Source: Aedes albopictus (Eukaryota; Arthropoda; Insecta; Diptera; Culicidae). From it: a DNA stretch of 64,000 bases. Location: assembly GCF_035046485.1 (NCBI RefSeq), contig NC_085138.1, positions 28,421,047 to 28,485,046 on the forward strand. The letters run 5' to 3'. Numbering within the stretch: the stretch's first letter is position 1; the number at the start of each line of letters is the position of its first letter. The translations under genes were made by a program, and so were the position numbers. The notes beneath the pieces were generated by a model, which worked only from the letters and a program-made list of their open reading frames with translations, searched no databases and was not told the origin of the DNA. Shown here one piece after another: positions 12,663 to 24,000 of the stretch.

Positions 12663-13150
12663 GTCTTTTACGCCTCGTGAAGAGTTTTCAGAGAATCTTT
12701 CTAGGAGTTCCTTCCGGTGTTCCTACAGAAGTTCCTTCAGGCATTAATCCAGGAGTTCCTTTGAGGATTCCTGCAGTACAGTAGTTACTCCAGAAATTGA
12801 TTTAGAAGTTCCTTCAGAGATCTTTCCAGTAGTTTCAGGAAGATTCAGGGATGCCTCCGCCAGGTTTCATCAGGGATTGCTCCAGAAGATCCCTCAGCTA
12901 TTCCAACAAGAGTTTCCTCAGGTATTCCTCCACGAACTTCATAGATTCTTTATAAAGGGTTCAAGGAGGAATGCCTCAAGGAGATCCATCAGGAATTCCT
13001 CCAGAAGTCCATTCAGAAATTCCTACCGCAACCGCAAATCATGTAGAGATTAGTCTAGGAGTTCCTCCAGCGATTCCTTCTAATGTTCCTACAGTGATCT
13101 CTCCAGGATTTCCTTCAAATGTTCTTACAGGATTCCAGGATTGTTCCAGG
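12663..13150. repeat. 12-bp minisatellite, block 5
   Basis: Continues block 4 after the SINE, with AGGAGTTCCTTC/GGAATTCCTCC units. Confidence 0.7.
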
Positions 13151-13844
13151 ATTCGAGGATAACCTCACCCAAGCAACACGACTTGTTTCAAAGCCAGTAC
13201 CAGCAACATCAGTGCAATTTATTCACTGTTCTAATTAAGGACAATACAACACAATTGCTTCTTCTTTGGAACGCAAAAAGCGCAAATTTTAAATCGTTAT
13301 GCAACATGAGCCAGGGAGAATGATAAAAAAATGAAATAAATATATTCAGACTCGAACCATGGACACCAGGAGTATTAACCACTCACCTTACATACTACAC
13401 CAGAAGCTCTGTGAAAGATTTGCTGCTCAATGCACCATAAAAGCTACTGAAGAGTGAAGTTACGCGTTACTTCATTGTACCGTCTTTGCCACAAGTTAGA
13501 AAGCTGTCAAAATGAAAAGACGCGCAAGTTTTCCGCAACACATTTGGAACCTAATCTGAACAAACAAACCAGAGTAAGATGTTTCATGTGTGTTACATAA
13601 CACATTTAATGCAAGCTGACTGTATTGCCACTTGTGAGAAATATGTAAGCTCCGCCTCCATAAATCGATGTTAAATACGATGTTATTTGTAATTCCTATG
13701 AAACAAAGCTGCAACTTAACGATATTCGGAGTTTAAATGCAACTCAACTGACAAGATGAAAGTTGCGTGCGCTTTTATTGCAACTCTTTGAGACCAAAGC
13801 ATAGAAAACCACATTTTGGATGATGTTGCAGGTGCTGCTTGGGC
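13151..13844. other. Unassigned; possible SINE fragment
   Basis: No gene. On the minus strand around 13,345-13,420 a box B-like CATGGTTCGAGTCTG lies near a box A-like GTGAGTGGTTAAT, suggesting a degraded tRNA-derived SINE. The rest is unassigned. Confidence 0.35.
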
Positions 13845-14030
13845 AGGAGAATTCAGGGATTCCCCAGAAGTTTCTTCAGGGATTACTGCAGAAGTTCATT
13901 CCAGGGATGGTCCAGGATATCGATCTAAGATTCCTCTAGAAGTTTTTTTCCAGACAATTTCCAGAAGTTTCTTATGGGATTCTTTCAGAAGTTCTTCCAA
14001 GGATCGCTCCTGAAGTTCTTGTTGCAAAAA
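13845..14030. repeat. 12-bp minisatellite, block 6
   Basis: Short stretch of CCAGAAGTTTCTTC/GGATTCC units. Confidence 0.6.
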
Positions 14031-14079
14031 CACAACATGACACCCTACAAATACTCGCCTCCACCCTCCTCCTTGGGCA

Positions 14080-14645
14080 AATTGACACAGTACAACATAG
14101 AACATAAATATGCCCTGTTATCCAAAGGGATAACACCTTCCGATCACAGGATGACGAGGTTTCATTCATTGATTTGGGTCCATCAGTCATCCTGGAATTG
14201 TGTTTTGAATGACAGTTAGCCTTTCAGTTGACAGTCATTGCTGCTGCTTACATAGCTTGATTTTGTCTAGGAAAACTAATCCTAACCGGGCATCCCGATT
14301 CAGGTTCCATCACTAGAGTTCTCTGACTTCAAGTATGTGCCAGGGAAAGGTTTACATCTCTAGTATTTAAGGACAGACTTGTTAGAATCCCAAAATGGCC
14401 GCCACAATGGCCGACTTTGTTACCTACTCACGATTTCGAGCGCACAAATCTCTTCATAAACAAAACGAGCGCACCTGATCTTCTTATTTTAAGCTTATTA
14501 CAAGTGAACAAGAACAGAATAATTAAATGCACTTGAGATTTGTGCGTCTGAAGCTCTGATGCACTGTTGAAGCGGGATTTTAAGACGTTTGTCCCTAATC
14601 GCGGCCCGAAATAGCCTGAAAGTTGGCCATTCTCATACTTTTGAA
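14080..14645 (+). repeat. Dispersed repeat, copy A (split by a MITE)
   Basis: Homologous, in opposite orientation, to about 60,960-61,310. Shared segments include GCCCTGTTATCC, GGATGACGAGGTTTCAT, GGTCCATCAGTCA, GGGAAAGGTTTACATCTCTA and CGCGGCCCGAAAT. Copy A is interrupted at 14,367-14,598 by a MITE that copy B lacks. The nature of the parent element is unknown. Confidence 0.75.
14367..14598. mobile_element. TTAA-flanked MITE, copy 2
   Basis: Same family as 4,867-5,118, including AATGGCCGCCACAATGG and TTGAAGCGGGATTT. The left junction reads CTAGTATTTAAGGACAG and the right TTTGTCCCTAATCGCGG. In the related copy at 61 kb (minus strand) the uninterrupted sequence reads CTAGTACTTAATCGCGG, so insertion was at TTAA. 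One right-end base has since changed (CTAA). Confidence 0.85.
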
Positions 14646-14649
14646 GACT

Positions 14650-15335
14650 TTTCCAGAAGGATTTAGGAATGCCTCCAGGAGTTAGTTCTAAAGTGGTTTC
14701 TTCAGGAACTTCTACAGGAATTCCTTCAGGGATTCATTTACGAGTTTCAAAAAAAAAATTCGGTCTATGCTCAGGTATATCTCCGAGATTTTCTCATGGA
14801 TTGCCTACACGAATTCCTCCAGGATTTCTTTCCTTTGGAGTAATTCTTGGGGGATTCTTCCTTGAGTTCGTTCGGGAGTTTTCCTGGAATTCCTTCGGGT
14901 ATTTTTCCTGGAATCCTTTAGAAGATTTCTTTTAAGAAGCCTTCAGCGATTCCGCCTGGAAATGCTTCTGAGATTTCTACTGGAAATCTTTTAGGGATTT
15001 CTCCTTTAGAGTTTCCTCCTTGAGGGAATGCTACTGAAATTTCTCCTGGGATACTTTCGAGGATTAATTCTGGAAATCTTTCGATGATTCCTCCAGGAAA
15101 TCCTACGGAGACTCCTGCCGGAATTCTGTCGGGGATTCCTCCTAAAATTCCTTCGAGGATTGCTCCTGGAATTCCTTCGGGGACTCCCCCTAGACTTACC
15201 TTCGGGGATTCTTCCTGGAATTCCACTAAAATTTCAATCAGGGATTCCTTCTGCTGTTCCTTCAAAAGTTTCCAGTAGAAACTCCTTAGAGGATTTCTCT
15301 TGTAAATCCTTAGTCTTCTAGGTTACCACATTGAG
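14650..15335. repeat. 12-bp minisatellite, block 7
   Basis: GGAATTCCTTCGGGGATTCC-like units. Overlapping frames on both strands (14,918-15,265 -; 15,084-15,278 +) reflect the repeat. Confidence 0.75.
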
Positions 15336-15600
15336 TTCATTTTGTTTCGACAACGCTGCTCCGAGACTCTGCCCAAATTATGAAGAGCTGTAGTGACATC
15401 CGGTTGCATCTCTTGCTCCAGGTTGTACCGAGGCGGTCGCCGGTACCGTACATTGTTTATGGCGCAGTGTTTTGGGAGTAGGTTGTTCATCACCAACCAA
15501 AAGGACAGAGTTTGCGCCAGCGTTAATAAGGAACTGCTTCGAATGACCATGTGGTTAAGATGGTTACATGGGTGGCGCACTAACAACCCCAGACAACCAA
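15336..15600. other. Unassigned
   Basis: Open frames on both strands without recognisable domains; no gene supported. Confidence 0.3.
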
Positions 15601-16572
15601 TTTTCACGTATAATGAAGTTTATGTTCATGTTATACGTACTTTTATGCGTTAAAGTTACATCGCATAAGATGCAGCAAAAGTGCCTTATGCGTACAAAAG
15701 TGGAGGCGCTATAGTGCATTGACGGAACAATAATAACGCTATATGACTTGAAGCGATATCTTATGCGATGCACCGCGTGCACTCTTGCGACGTAATTTAG
15801 CATCTTATGCGATTTAATAATATTCAGAAAAAAAAACAATTCTGTTAGCTCGATATCGAACTAATGACCTCTGGATTGTCGAGCCACATTTCACACACAA
15901 CACCTAACGCTACTTATGAAACAAGCTGATTAATTATTATGATATTCTAACTCACCTCAGTGTTTGTTGGAATGCACTTGGTTCACTTGCGCTGTGCGTG
16001 TTTGGCAGGCTAAAACGATTTCCCGTACAGTTTTCACTGCCCCTCTCTGGCTAGCACCTCCCATTGTTGATTATCAAGCCAACAAAACAAATAATGATGA
16101 CTTTGCAACCATAATTATCGCTGTTCACTTTCTTGTAGCTTTTTGGCACTGCATCCACAGTGCAACAGAAACTCTTGAATTGTTATCACATATCGAATCA
16201 CGTAATGCCAACATAAACGCTTCCAGCTTATGCAAGTTTGTATGCACATTTCAACGAGTTTATTTGTTCTTTCATGCGATTTCATCCATACACCAATGCG
16301 AGGTAAACTGACACAACAAGAAAAGTACCAAGCGAAGTCGTATAATCATCGCAGTACGCAATTATGCGAATTCATTTGACACTTTGCGAGTTCGCTCGCA
16401 CACTTTTGCGAGTAAGTAAAGTTCATCACAATAAAACATCAGAATATCATCTACTACGATGTACTCATACCTTATAAAAGTTTATTTGTATTCTTATATG
16501 ACTTTACCTGATACATCGTAATAAGTTCAAACAATAACATCATATGCGATGAAATTTGTCAGTCGACCGTAC
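15601..16572. mobile_element. Possible host element interrupted by the giant inverted structure (left part)
   Basis: The word ATGCGAT or its complement recurs (near 15,660, 15,755, 15,806, 16,545) and again just outside the other end of the inverted structure (41,073). This is consistent with one older repeat split by the insertion, but that is inference. A minus-strand box A/box B-like pair (TAGCGTTAGG, GTTCGATATCGAGC, about 15,840-15,925) hints at a tRNA-derived component. No gene. Confidence 0.35.
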
Positions 16573-17741
16573 ATACAGGGTGTTTGCTTCCTGGTTGTAC
16601 ATATTTTAAGGGTAGATAGAGGACCTCGAGCCATGAAAAAGTGTCCAAGGAACATGGGGTCGGAAGTCACTGCTAAGTGAGTTATTCAAAATTCGATGTT
16701 TTTAAAAAGGCCCAAATTCAAAAACTTATAACTCAGCGATCTTTTAACGGAATACAAAAATTTTTTTACGAATCAAAAGCTTGAACCTTTGAGATTTTAT
16801 GCTTCTTAGACGTAAACTTGATAAAAAGTAATTTTCATTCATAAATTTTAAAATGTTTGTGGCAGAAGCCAAAAAAATAGTTACTTTTTGTGCTATTTTT
16901 GATGTTATTTAAATGGAAATGACGTTTTTTGGAAAAATGTTCTTCTACAAAAGATTGTTTATTTAATTATCTAGAAAACCTTCTTTGTGACCAACATTGT
17001 ATTATTTGTAGTTTGGTCACAATAATCAATTCAAAGTTATGTAAAAAACTCATCGAATTGCGGAAAACATCGCCCCGATTGCATTGAACCGTGCTTTGGC
17101 AGCACTTCCCGTTTGGTGCTTGCTCGCACTCTCCCCAAAAGCAGGCAAGAGAATCGAGGGCCAACTCGCACACCACTCGGACGGTTGGCACACGACCGAC
17201 CAACTCGCTCAGATTGGTGCTGTGTATGGTCATGTGTGACCAACATTACATCAATCTGAGCGAGTTGGTTGTCCGTGTGGAAAGTTGAAGTAGCATGTGA
17301 GCTGCTCAACGTCTTTGTTATTGTAGATGCGATCAATACGCGCGTGGTTTAGAAAATCGCATCGATCCTCCGCTCATAAGGAGACGACGACGCGGTGGTT
17401 ATTTGTCAAAGGACGTGCGTACAAGATTAATTGTAGCCGCAGCGATATTAATGTTGGCTGCTGAGCGAGGAGAGCAGATGAGAAACGAGCTACGGCGGGG
17501 TGTTTAAATCCTTCGCTGATTGTTTATTCCTTGCACTCGCAGTCAAACTGCGGTGCTGATAAGGTGGGGTGGCGTGCGCTAACGTACTTTTCAACAATTT
17601 TTAACAAGTTTAAATGTATGATGCTTTGCTTAAATGTTTTGTTAATTTTCAATGTCAAATAACGTATTTTGATGGATATTTGGGATTTTAAGATAATGCT
17701 GGGGAATAATTTTAGGAATTGTTGGCGATACATAAATCATG
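16573..17741 (+). repeat. Left unique arm of the inverted structure
   Basis: 1.17 kb of non-satellite sequence from the CAGGGTGT terminus to the first diverged satellite unit. It contains AACATGGGGTCGGAAGTCAC, poly-T stretches, and a GC-richer segment (17,080-17,520) with a strong hairpin. By eye its terminal ~150 bases equal the complement of 40,920-41,070 exactly. Short frames within it have no recognisable domain. Confidence 0.8.
17190..17281. ncRNA. Candidate hairpin (pre-miRNA-like), left copy
   Basis: ACCAACTCGCTCAGATTGG near 17,200 pairs with CAATCTGAGCGAGTTGGT near 17,254, and the pairing extends outward (CACACG opposite CGTGTG) to about 28 bp, closing a loop of about 30 bases. Length and stem are compatible with a pre-miRNA, but a small MITE remnant is equally possible. 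No expression evidence is available. Confidence 0.35.
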
Positions 17742-18026
17742 GTTCAGAGATAACGGGATTTATTCCAAGGGATGTTGGGTATTCTAATGGTAACTTTGAA
17801 GTTTTTAGGAAATGAGGGGCACATTTACAGAATTTTAGGGATTTTTAAAGATGTCGGGGTAAAATTTAAGAGATACTTAGATCTTTGAAAAAGTTTTAGA
17901 CATTTTGGAATACGTCATGGTACATTCCACAGGTTGTTGCGGATTTCTAAAACATACTGGTAGTTTCAGAAGATACTGAGGATAGTTTGGAGGAAATGCA
18001 GAACTTATTCGGTGACTGTACGGGTT
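17742..18026 (+). repeat. Diverged edge units of the satellite, left
   Basis: Recognisable but decayed monomers, for example GGGATGTTGGGTATTCTAATG against the consensus AGATGTTGGGGATTCCAAAG. Satellite arrays commonly have divergent border monomers. The mirror copy is 39,617-39,901. Confidence 0.7.
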
Positions 18027-21000
18027 TTTTAGGAGGTGTCGGCGCCCATTGTAAGAGATGTTGGGGACTCCAAAGGAGACTTTGGTCATTAAGGAGATAC
18101 TTGGGGTCTTTTAGAGAAAACGGGGAACTTATTCAGCTACTTAGGGTTTTTTAGGAAATGACGGTGCTCATTCTATGAGATGTTGGGGATTCCAAAGGAG
18201 ACTTTGGTAATTTCAGGAAATGCTTGGGTTATTTTGGAGAAATCGGGGAACTTATTCTGCGACTTAGGGTTTTTTAGGAGATGTCGGGGCTAATTGTAAG
18301 AGATGCTGGGGATTCCAAAGGAGACTTTGGTAATTTCAGGGGATACTTGGGGTATTTTAGAGAAAGCAGGGAACTTATTCTGCGACTTAGGGTTTTTAGG
18401 AGATGTCGGGGCTCATTGTAAGAGATGTTGGGGATTTCAAAAAAAAATTGGTAATTTCAGGAAATGCTTGGGTTATTTTAGAGAAATCGGGGAACCTATT
18501 CTGCGACTTAGGGTTTTTTAGGAGATGTCGGGTCTCCTTCTGTGAGATGTTGGGGATTCCAAAGCAGACTTTGGTAATTTCAGAAGATGCTGGGTGTAGT
18601 TTAGAGAAAGCAGGGAACGTAGTCTGCGACTTGGGGTTTTAAGGAGGTGTCGGCGATCATTGTAAGAGATGTTGGGGATTCCAAAGGAGACTTTAGTAAT
18701 TTCAGGAGAAGCTTGGGGAATTTTGGGGAAATCGGGGAACTTATTCAGCGACTTAGGGTTTTTTAGGAGATGTCGGCGCCCATTATCATAGATATTGGGG
18801 ACTACAAAGGAGACTTTGGCAATTTCAGGAGATGCTTGGAGTCTTTTAGAGGAATCGGGGATCTTATTCAGCGACTTAGGGCTTTTTAGGAGATGTCGGC
18901 GATCGTTGTAAGAGATGCTGGGGATTCCAAAGAAGACTTTGGTAATTTCCGGAGAACCTTGAGGTATTTTGGAGAAATCGGGGAACTTATTCAGCTACTT
19001 AGGGTTTTTAGGAGATGTCGGGGCTCATTGTAAGAGATGTTGGGGATTTCAAAAAAAAATTGGTAATTTCAGGAAATGCTTGGGTTATTTTAGAGAAATC
19101 GGGGAACCTATTCTGCGACTTAGGGTTTTTTAGGAGATGTCGGGGCTAATTGTAAGAGATGCTGGGGATTCCAAAGGAGACTTTGGTAATTTCAGGGGAT
19201 ACTTGGGGTATTTTAGAGAAAGCAGGGAACTTATTCTGCGACTTAGGGTTTTTAGGAGATGTCGGGGCTCATTGTAAGAGATGTTGGGGATTCCAAAGGA
19301 GACTGTGCTAATATCCGGAGAAGCTTGGGGTATTTTGGAGAAATTGGGGAACTTATTCAGTGACTTAGGGTTTTTAGGAGATGTCGGGGCTCCTTCTGTG
19401 AGATGTTGAGGATTCCAAAGCAGACTTTGGTAATTTCAGGAGATGCTGGGTGTAGTTTAGAGAAAGCAGGGAACGTATTCTGCGACTTGGGGTTTTAAGG
19501 AGGTGTCGGCGATCATTGTAAGAGATGTTGGGGATTCCAAAGTAGACTTTAGTAATTTCAGGAGAAGCTTGGGGAATTTTGGGGAAATCGGGGAACTTAT
19601 TCAGCGACTTAGGGTTTTTTAGGAGATGTCGGCGCCCATTATCATAGATATTGGGGACTACAAAGGAGACTTTGGCAATTTCAGGAGATGCTTGGAGTCT
19701 TTTAGAGGAATCGGGGATCTTATTCAGCGACTTAGGGCTTTTTAGGAGATGTCGGCGATCGTTGTAAGAGATGCTGGGGATTCCAAAGAAGACTTTGGTA
19801 ATTTCCGGAGAAGCTTGAGGTATTTTGGAGAAATCGGGGAACTTATTCAGCTACTTAGGGTTTTTAGGAGATGTCGGGGCTCATTGTAAGAGATGTTGGG
19901 GATTTCAAAAAAAAATTGGTAATTTCAGGAAATGCTTGGGTTATTTTAGAGAAATCGGGGAACCTATTCTGCGACTTAGGGTTTTTTAGGAGATGTCGGG
20001 TCTCCTTCTGTGAGATGTTGGGGATTCCAAAGCAGACTTTGGTAATTTCAGAAGATGCTGGGTGTAGTTTAGAGAAAGCAGGGAACGTAGTCTGCGACTT
20101 GGGGTTTTAAGGTGGTGTCGGCGATCATTGTAAGAGATGTTGGGGATTCCAAAGGAGACTGTGCTAATATCCGGAGAAGCTTGGGGTATTTTGGAGAAAT
20201 CGGGGAACTTATTCAGCGACTTAGGGTTTTAAGGAGATGTCGGGGCTATTTGTAAGAGATGTTGGGGATTCCAAAGGAGACTTTGGTAATTTCAGGGGAT
20301 ACTTGGGGTATTTTAGAGAAAGCAGGGAACTTATTCTGCGACTTAGGGTTTTTAGGAGATGTCGGGGCTAATTGTAAGAGATGCTGAGGATTCCAAAAGA
20401 GACTTTGGCAATTTCAGGAGATACTTGGGGTATTTTAGAGAAAGCAGGGAACTTATTCTGCGACTTAGGGTTTTTAGGAGATGTCGGGGCTATTTGTAAG
20501 AGATGCTGGGGATTCCAAAGGAGACTTTGGTAATTTCAGGGGATACTTGGGGTATTTTAGAGAAATCGGGGAATTATTCAGCGACTTAGGGTTTTTAGGA
20601 GATGTCGGCGATCGTTGTGAGAGGTGTTGGGGATTCCAAAGGAGACTTTGATAATTTCAGAAGATACTTGGGGTATTTTGGAGAAATCGGGGAACTTATT
20701 CAGCGACTAAGGGTGTTTTAGGAGATGTCGGTGCTCATTCTATGAGATGTTGGGGATTCCAAAGAAGACTTTGGTAATTTCAGGAGATGCTTGGGTTATT
20801 TTGGAGAAATCGGGGAACTTATTCAGCGACATAGGGTTTTTTAGGAGATGTCGGCGATCGTTGTAAGAGATGTTGGGGATTCCAAAGGAGACTTTGATAA
20901 TTTCCGGAGAAGCTTGGGGTATTTTGGAGAAATCGGGGAACTTATTCAGCGACTTAGGGTTTTTAGGAGATGTCGGGGCTCATTGTAAGAGATGCTGGGG

Positions 21001-24000
21001 ATTCCAAAGGAGACTTTGGTAATTTCAGGAGATACTTGGGGCATTTTAGAGAAATCGGGGAACTTATTCAGCAACTTAGGTTTTTTAGGAGATGTCGGGG
21101 CTCGTTGTAAGAGATGCTGGGGATTCCAAAGCAGACTTTGGTAATTTCAGGGGATACTTGGGGTATTTTAGAGAAATCGGGGAATTATTCAGCCACTAAG
21201 GGCTATTTTAGGAGATGTCGGGGCTCATTGTAAGAGATGCTGGGGATTCCAAAGGAGACTTTGGTAATTTCAGGGGATACTTGGGGTATTTTAGAGAAAG
21301 CAGGGAACTTATTCTGCGACTTAGGGTTTTTAGGAGATGTCGGGGCTAATTGTAAGAGATGCTGAGGATTCCAAAAGAGACTTTGGCAATTTCAGGAGAT
21401 ACTTGGGGTATTTTAGAGAAAGCAGGGAACTTATTCTGCGACTTAGGGTTTTTAGGAGATGTCGGGGCTATTTGTAAGAGATGCTGGGGATTAAAAAGGA
21501 GACTTTGGTAATTTCAGGGGATACTTGGGGTATTTTAGAGAAATCGGGGAATTATTCAGCGACATAGGGTTTTTTAGGAGATGTCGGCGATCGTTGTAAG
21601 AGATGTTGGGGATTCCAAAGGAGACTTTGATAATTTCCGGAGAAGCTTGGGGTATTTTGGAGAAATCGGGGAACTTATTCAGCGACTTAGGGTTTTTAGG
21701 AGATGTCGGGGCTCATTGTAAGAGATGCTGGGGATTCCAAAGGAGACTTTGGTAATTTCAGGAGATACTTGGGGCATTTTAGAGAAATCGGGGAACTTAT
21801 TCAGCAACTTAGGTTTTTTAGGAGATGTCGGGGCTCGTTGTAAGAGATGCTGGGGATTCCAAAGGAGACTGTGCTAATATCCGGAGAAGCTTGGGGTATT
21901 TTGGAGAAATTAGGGAACTTATTCAGTGACTTAGGGTTTTTAGGAGATGTCGGGGCTAATTGTAAGAGATGTTGGGGATTCCAAAGGAGACTTTGGTAAT
22001 TTCAGGGGATACTTGGGGTATTTTAGAGAAATCGGGGAATTATTCAGCGACTTAGGGTTTTTTAGGAGATGTCGGCGATCGTTGTAAGAGGTGTTGGGGA
22101 TTCCAAAGGAGACTTTGGTAATTTCAGGAGATACTTGGGGCATTTTAGAGAAATCGGGGAACTTATTCAGCGACTTAGGGTTTTTAGGAGATGTCGGGGC
22201 TCGTTGTAAGAGATGCTGGGGATTCCAAAGGAGACTTTGGTAATTTCAAGAGAATCTTGAGGTATTTTGGAGAAATCGGGGAACTTATTCAGCGACTTAG
22301 GGTTTTTTAGGAGATGTCGGGGATCATTCCATGAGATGTTGGAGATTCCAAAGGAGACTTTGGTAATTTCAGGAAATGCTTGGGTTATTTTGGAGAAATC
22401 GGGGAACTTATTCTGCGACTTAGGGTTTTTAGGAGATGTCGGCGCCCATAATAAGAGATGTTGGGGACTACAAAGGAGACTTTGGTAATTTCAGGAGATG
22501 CTTGGGGTCATTTAGAGAAATCGGGGATCTTATTCAGCGACTTAGGGTTTTTAGGAGATGTCAGCGATAATTGTAAGAGATGTTGGGAATTCCAAAGGAG
22601 ACTTTGCTAATATCCGGAGAAGCTTGGGGTATTTTGGAGAAATTAGGGAACTTATTCAGTGACTTAGGGTTTTTAGGAGATGTCGGGGCTAATTGTAAGA
22701 GATGTTGGGGATTCCAAAGGAGACTTTGGTAATTTCAGGGGATACTTGGGGCATTTTAGAGAAATCGGGGAACTTATTCAGCAACTTAGGTTTTTTAGGA
22801 GATGTCGGGGCTCGTTGTAAGAGATGCTGGGGATTCCAAAGGAGACTTTGGTAATTTCAGGAGAATCTTGAGGTATTTTGGAGAAATCGGGGAACTTATT
22901 CAGCGACTTAGGGTTTTTTAGGAGATGTCGGGGATCATTCCATGAGATGTTGGAGATTCCAAAGGAGACTTTGGTAGTTTCAGGAAATGCTTGGGTTATT
23001 TTGGAGAAATCGGGAAACTTATTCTGCGACTTAGGGTTTTTAGGAGATGTCGGAGCTCGTTGTAAGAGATGCTGGGGATTCCAAAGGAGACTTTGGTAAT
23101 TTCAGGAGAATCTTGAGGTATTTTGGAGAAATCGGGGAACTTATTCAGCGACTTAGGGTTTTTTAGGAGATGTCGGGGATCATTCCATGAGATGTTGGAG
23201 ATTCCAAAGGAGACTTTGGTAGTTTCAGGAAATGCTTGGGTTATTTTGGAGAAATCGGGGAACTTATTCTGCGACTTAGGGTTTTTAGGAGATGTCGGCG
23301 CCCATAATAAGAGATGTTGGGGACTACAAAGGAGACTTTGGTAATTTCAGGAGATGCTTGGGGTCTTTTAGAGAAATCGGGGATCTTATTCAGCGACTTA
23401 GGGTTTTTAGGAGATGTCAGCGATAATTGTAAGAGATGTTGGGAATTCCAAAGGAGACTTTGCTAATATCTGGAGAAGCTTGGGGTATTTTGGAGAAATT
23501 GGGGAACTTATTCAGTGATTTAGGGTTTTTAGGAGATGTCGGCGATCGTTGTAAGAGATGCTGGGGATTTAAAAAAAGATTGGTAATTTCAGGAAATGCT
23601 TGGGTTATTTTGGAGAAATCGGGGAACTTATTCTGCGACTTAGGGTTTTTAAGAGATGTCGGCGATCATTGTAAGAGATGCTGGGGATTCAAAAAGAGAC
23701 TTTGGTAATTTCCGGAAAAGCTTGGGGTATTTTGGAGAAATCGGGGAATTTATTCAGCGACTTAGGGTTTTTTAGGAGATGTCGGCGATCGTTGTAAGAG
23801 ATGTTGGGGATTCCAAAGGAGACTTTGATAATTTCAGGAGATACTTGGGGTATTTTGGAGAAATCGGGGAACTTATTCAGCGACTAAGGGTGTTTTAGGA
23901 GATGTCGGTGCTCATTCTATGAGATGTTGGGGATTCCAAAGGAGACTTTGGTAATTTAAGGAGATGCTTGGGTTATTTTGGAGAAATCGGGGAACTTATT

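Noticed and set aside
15323..15607. 94-residue minus-strand frame as a retrotransposon fragment
   Set aside because: I looked for integrase, protease and reverse transcriptase motifs and found none.
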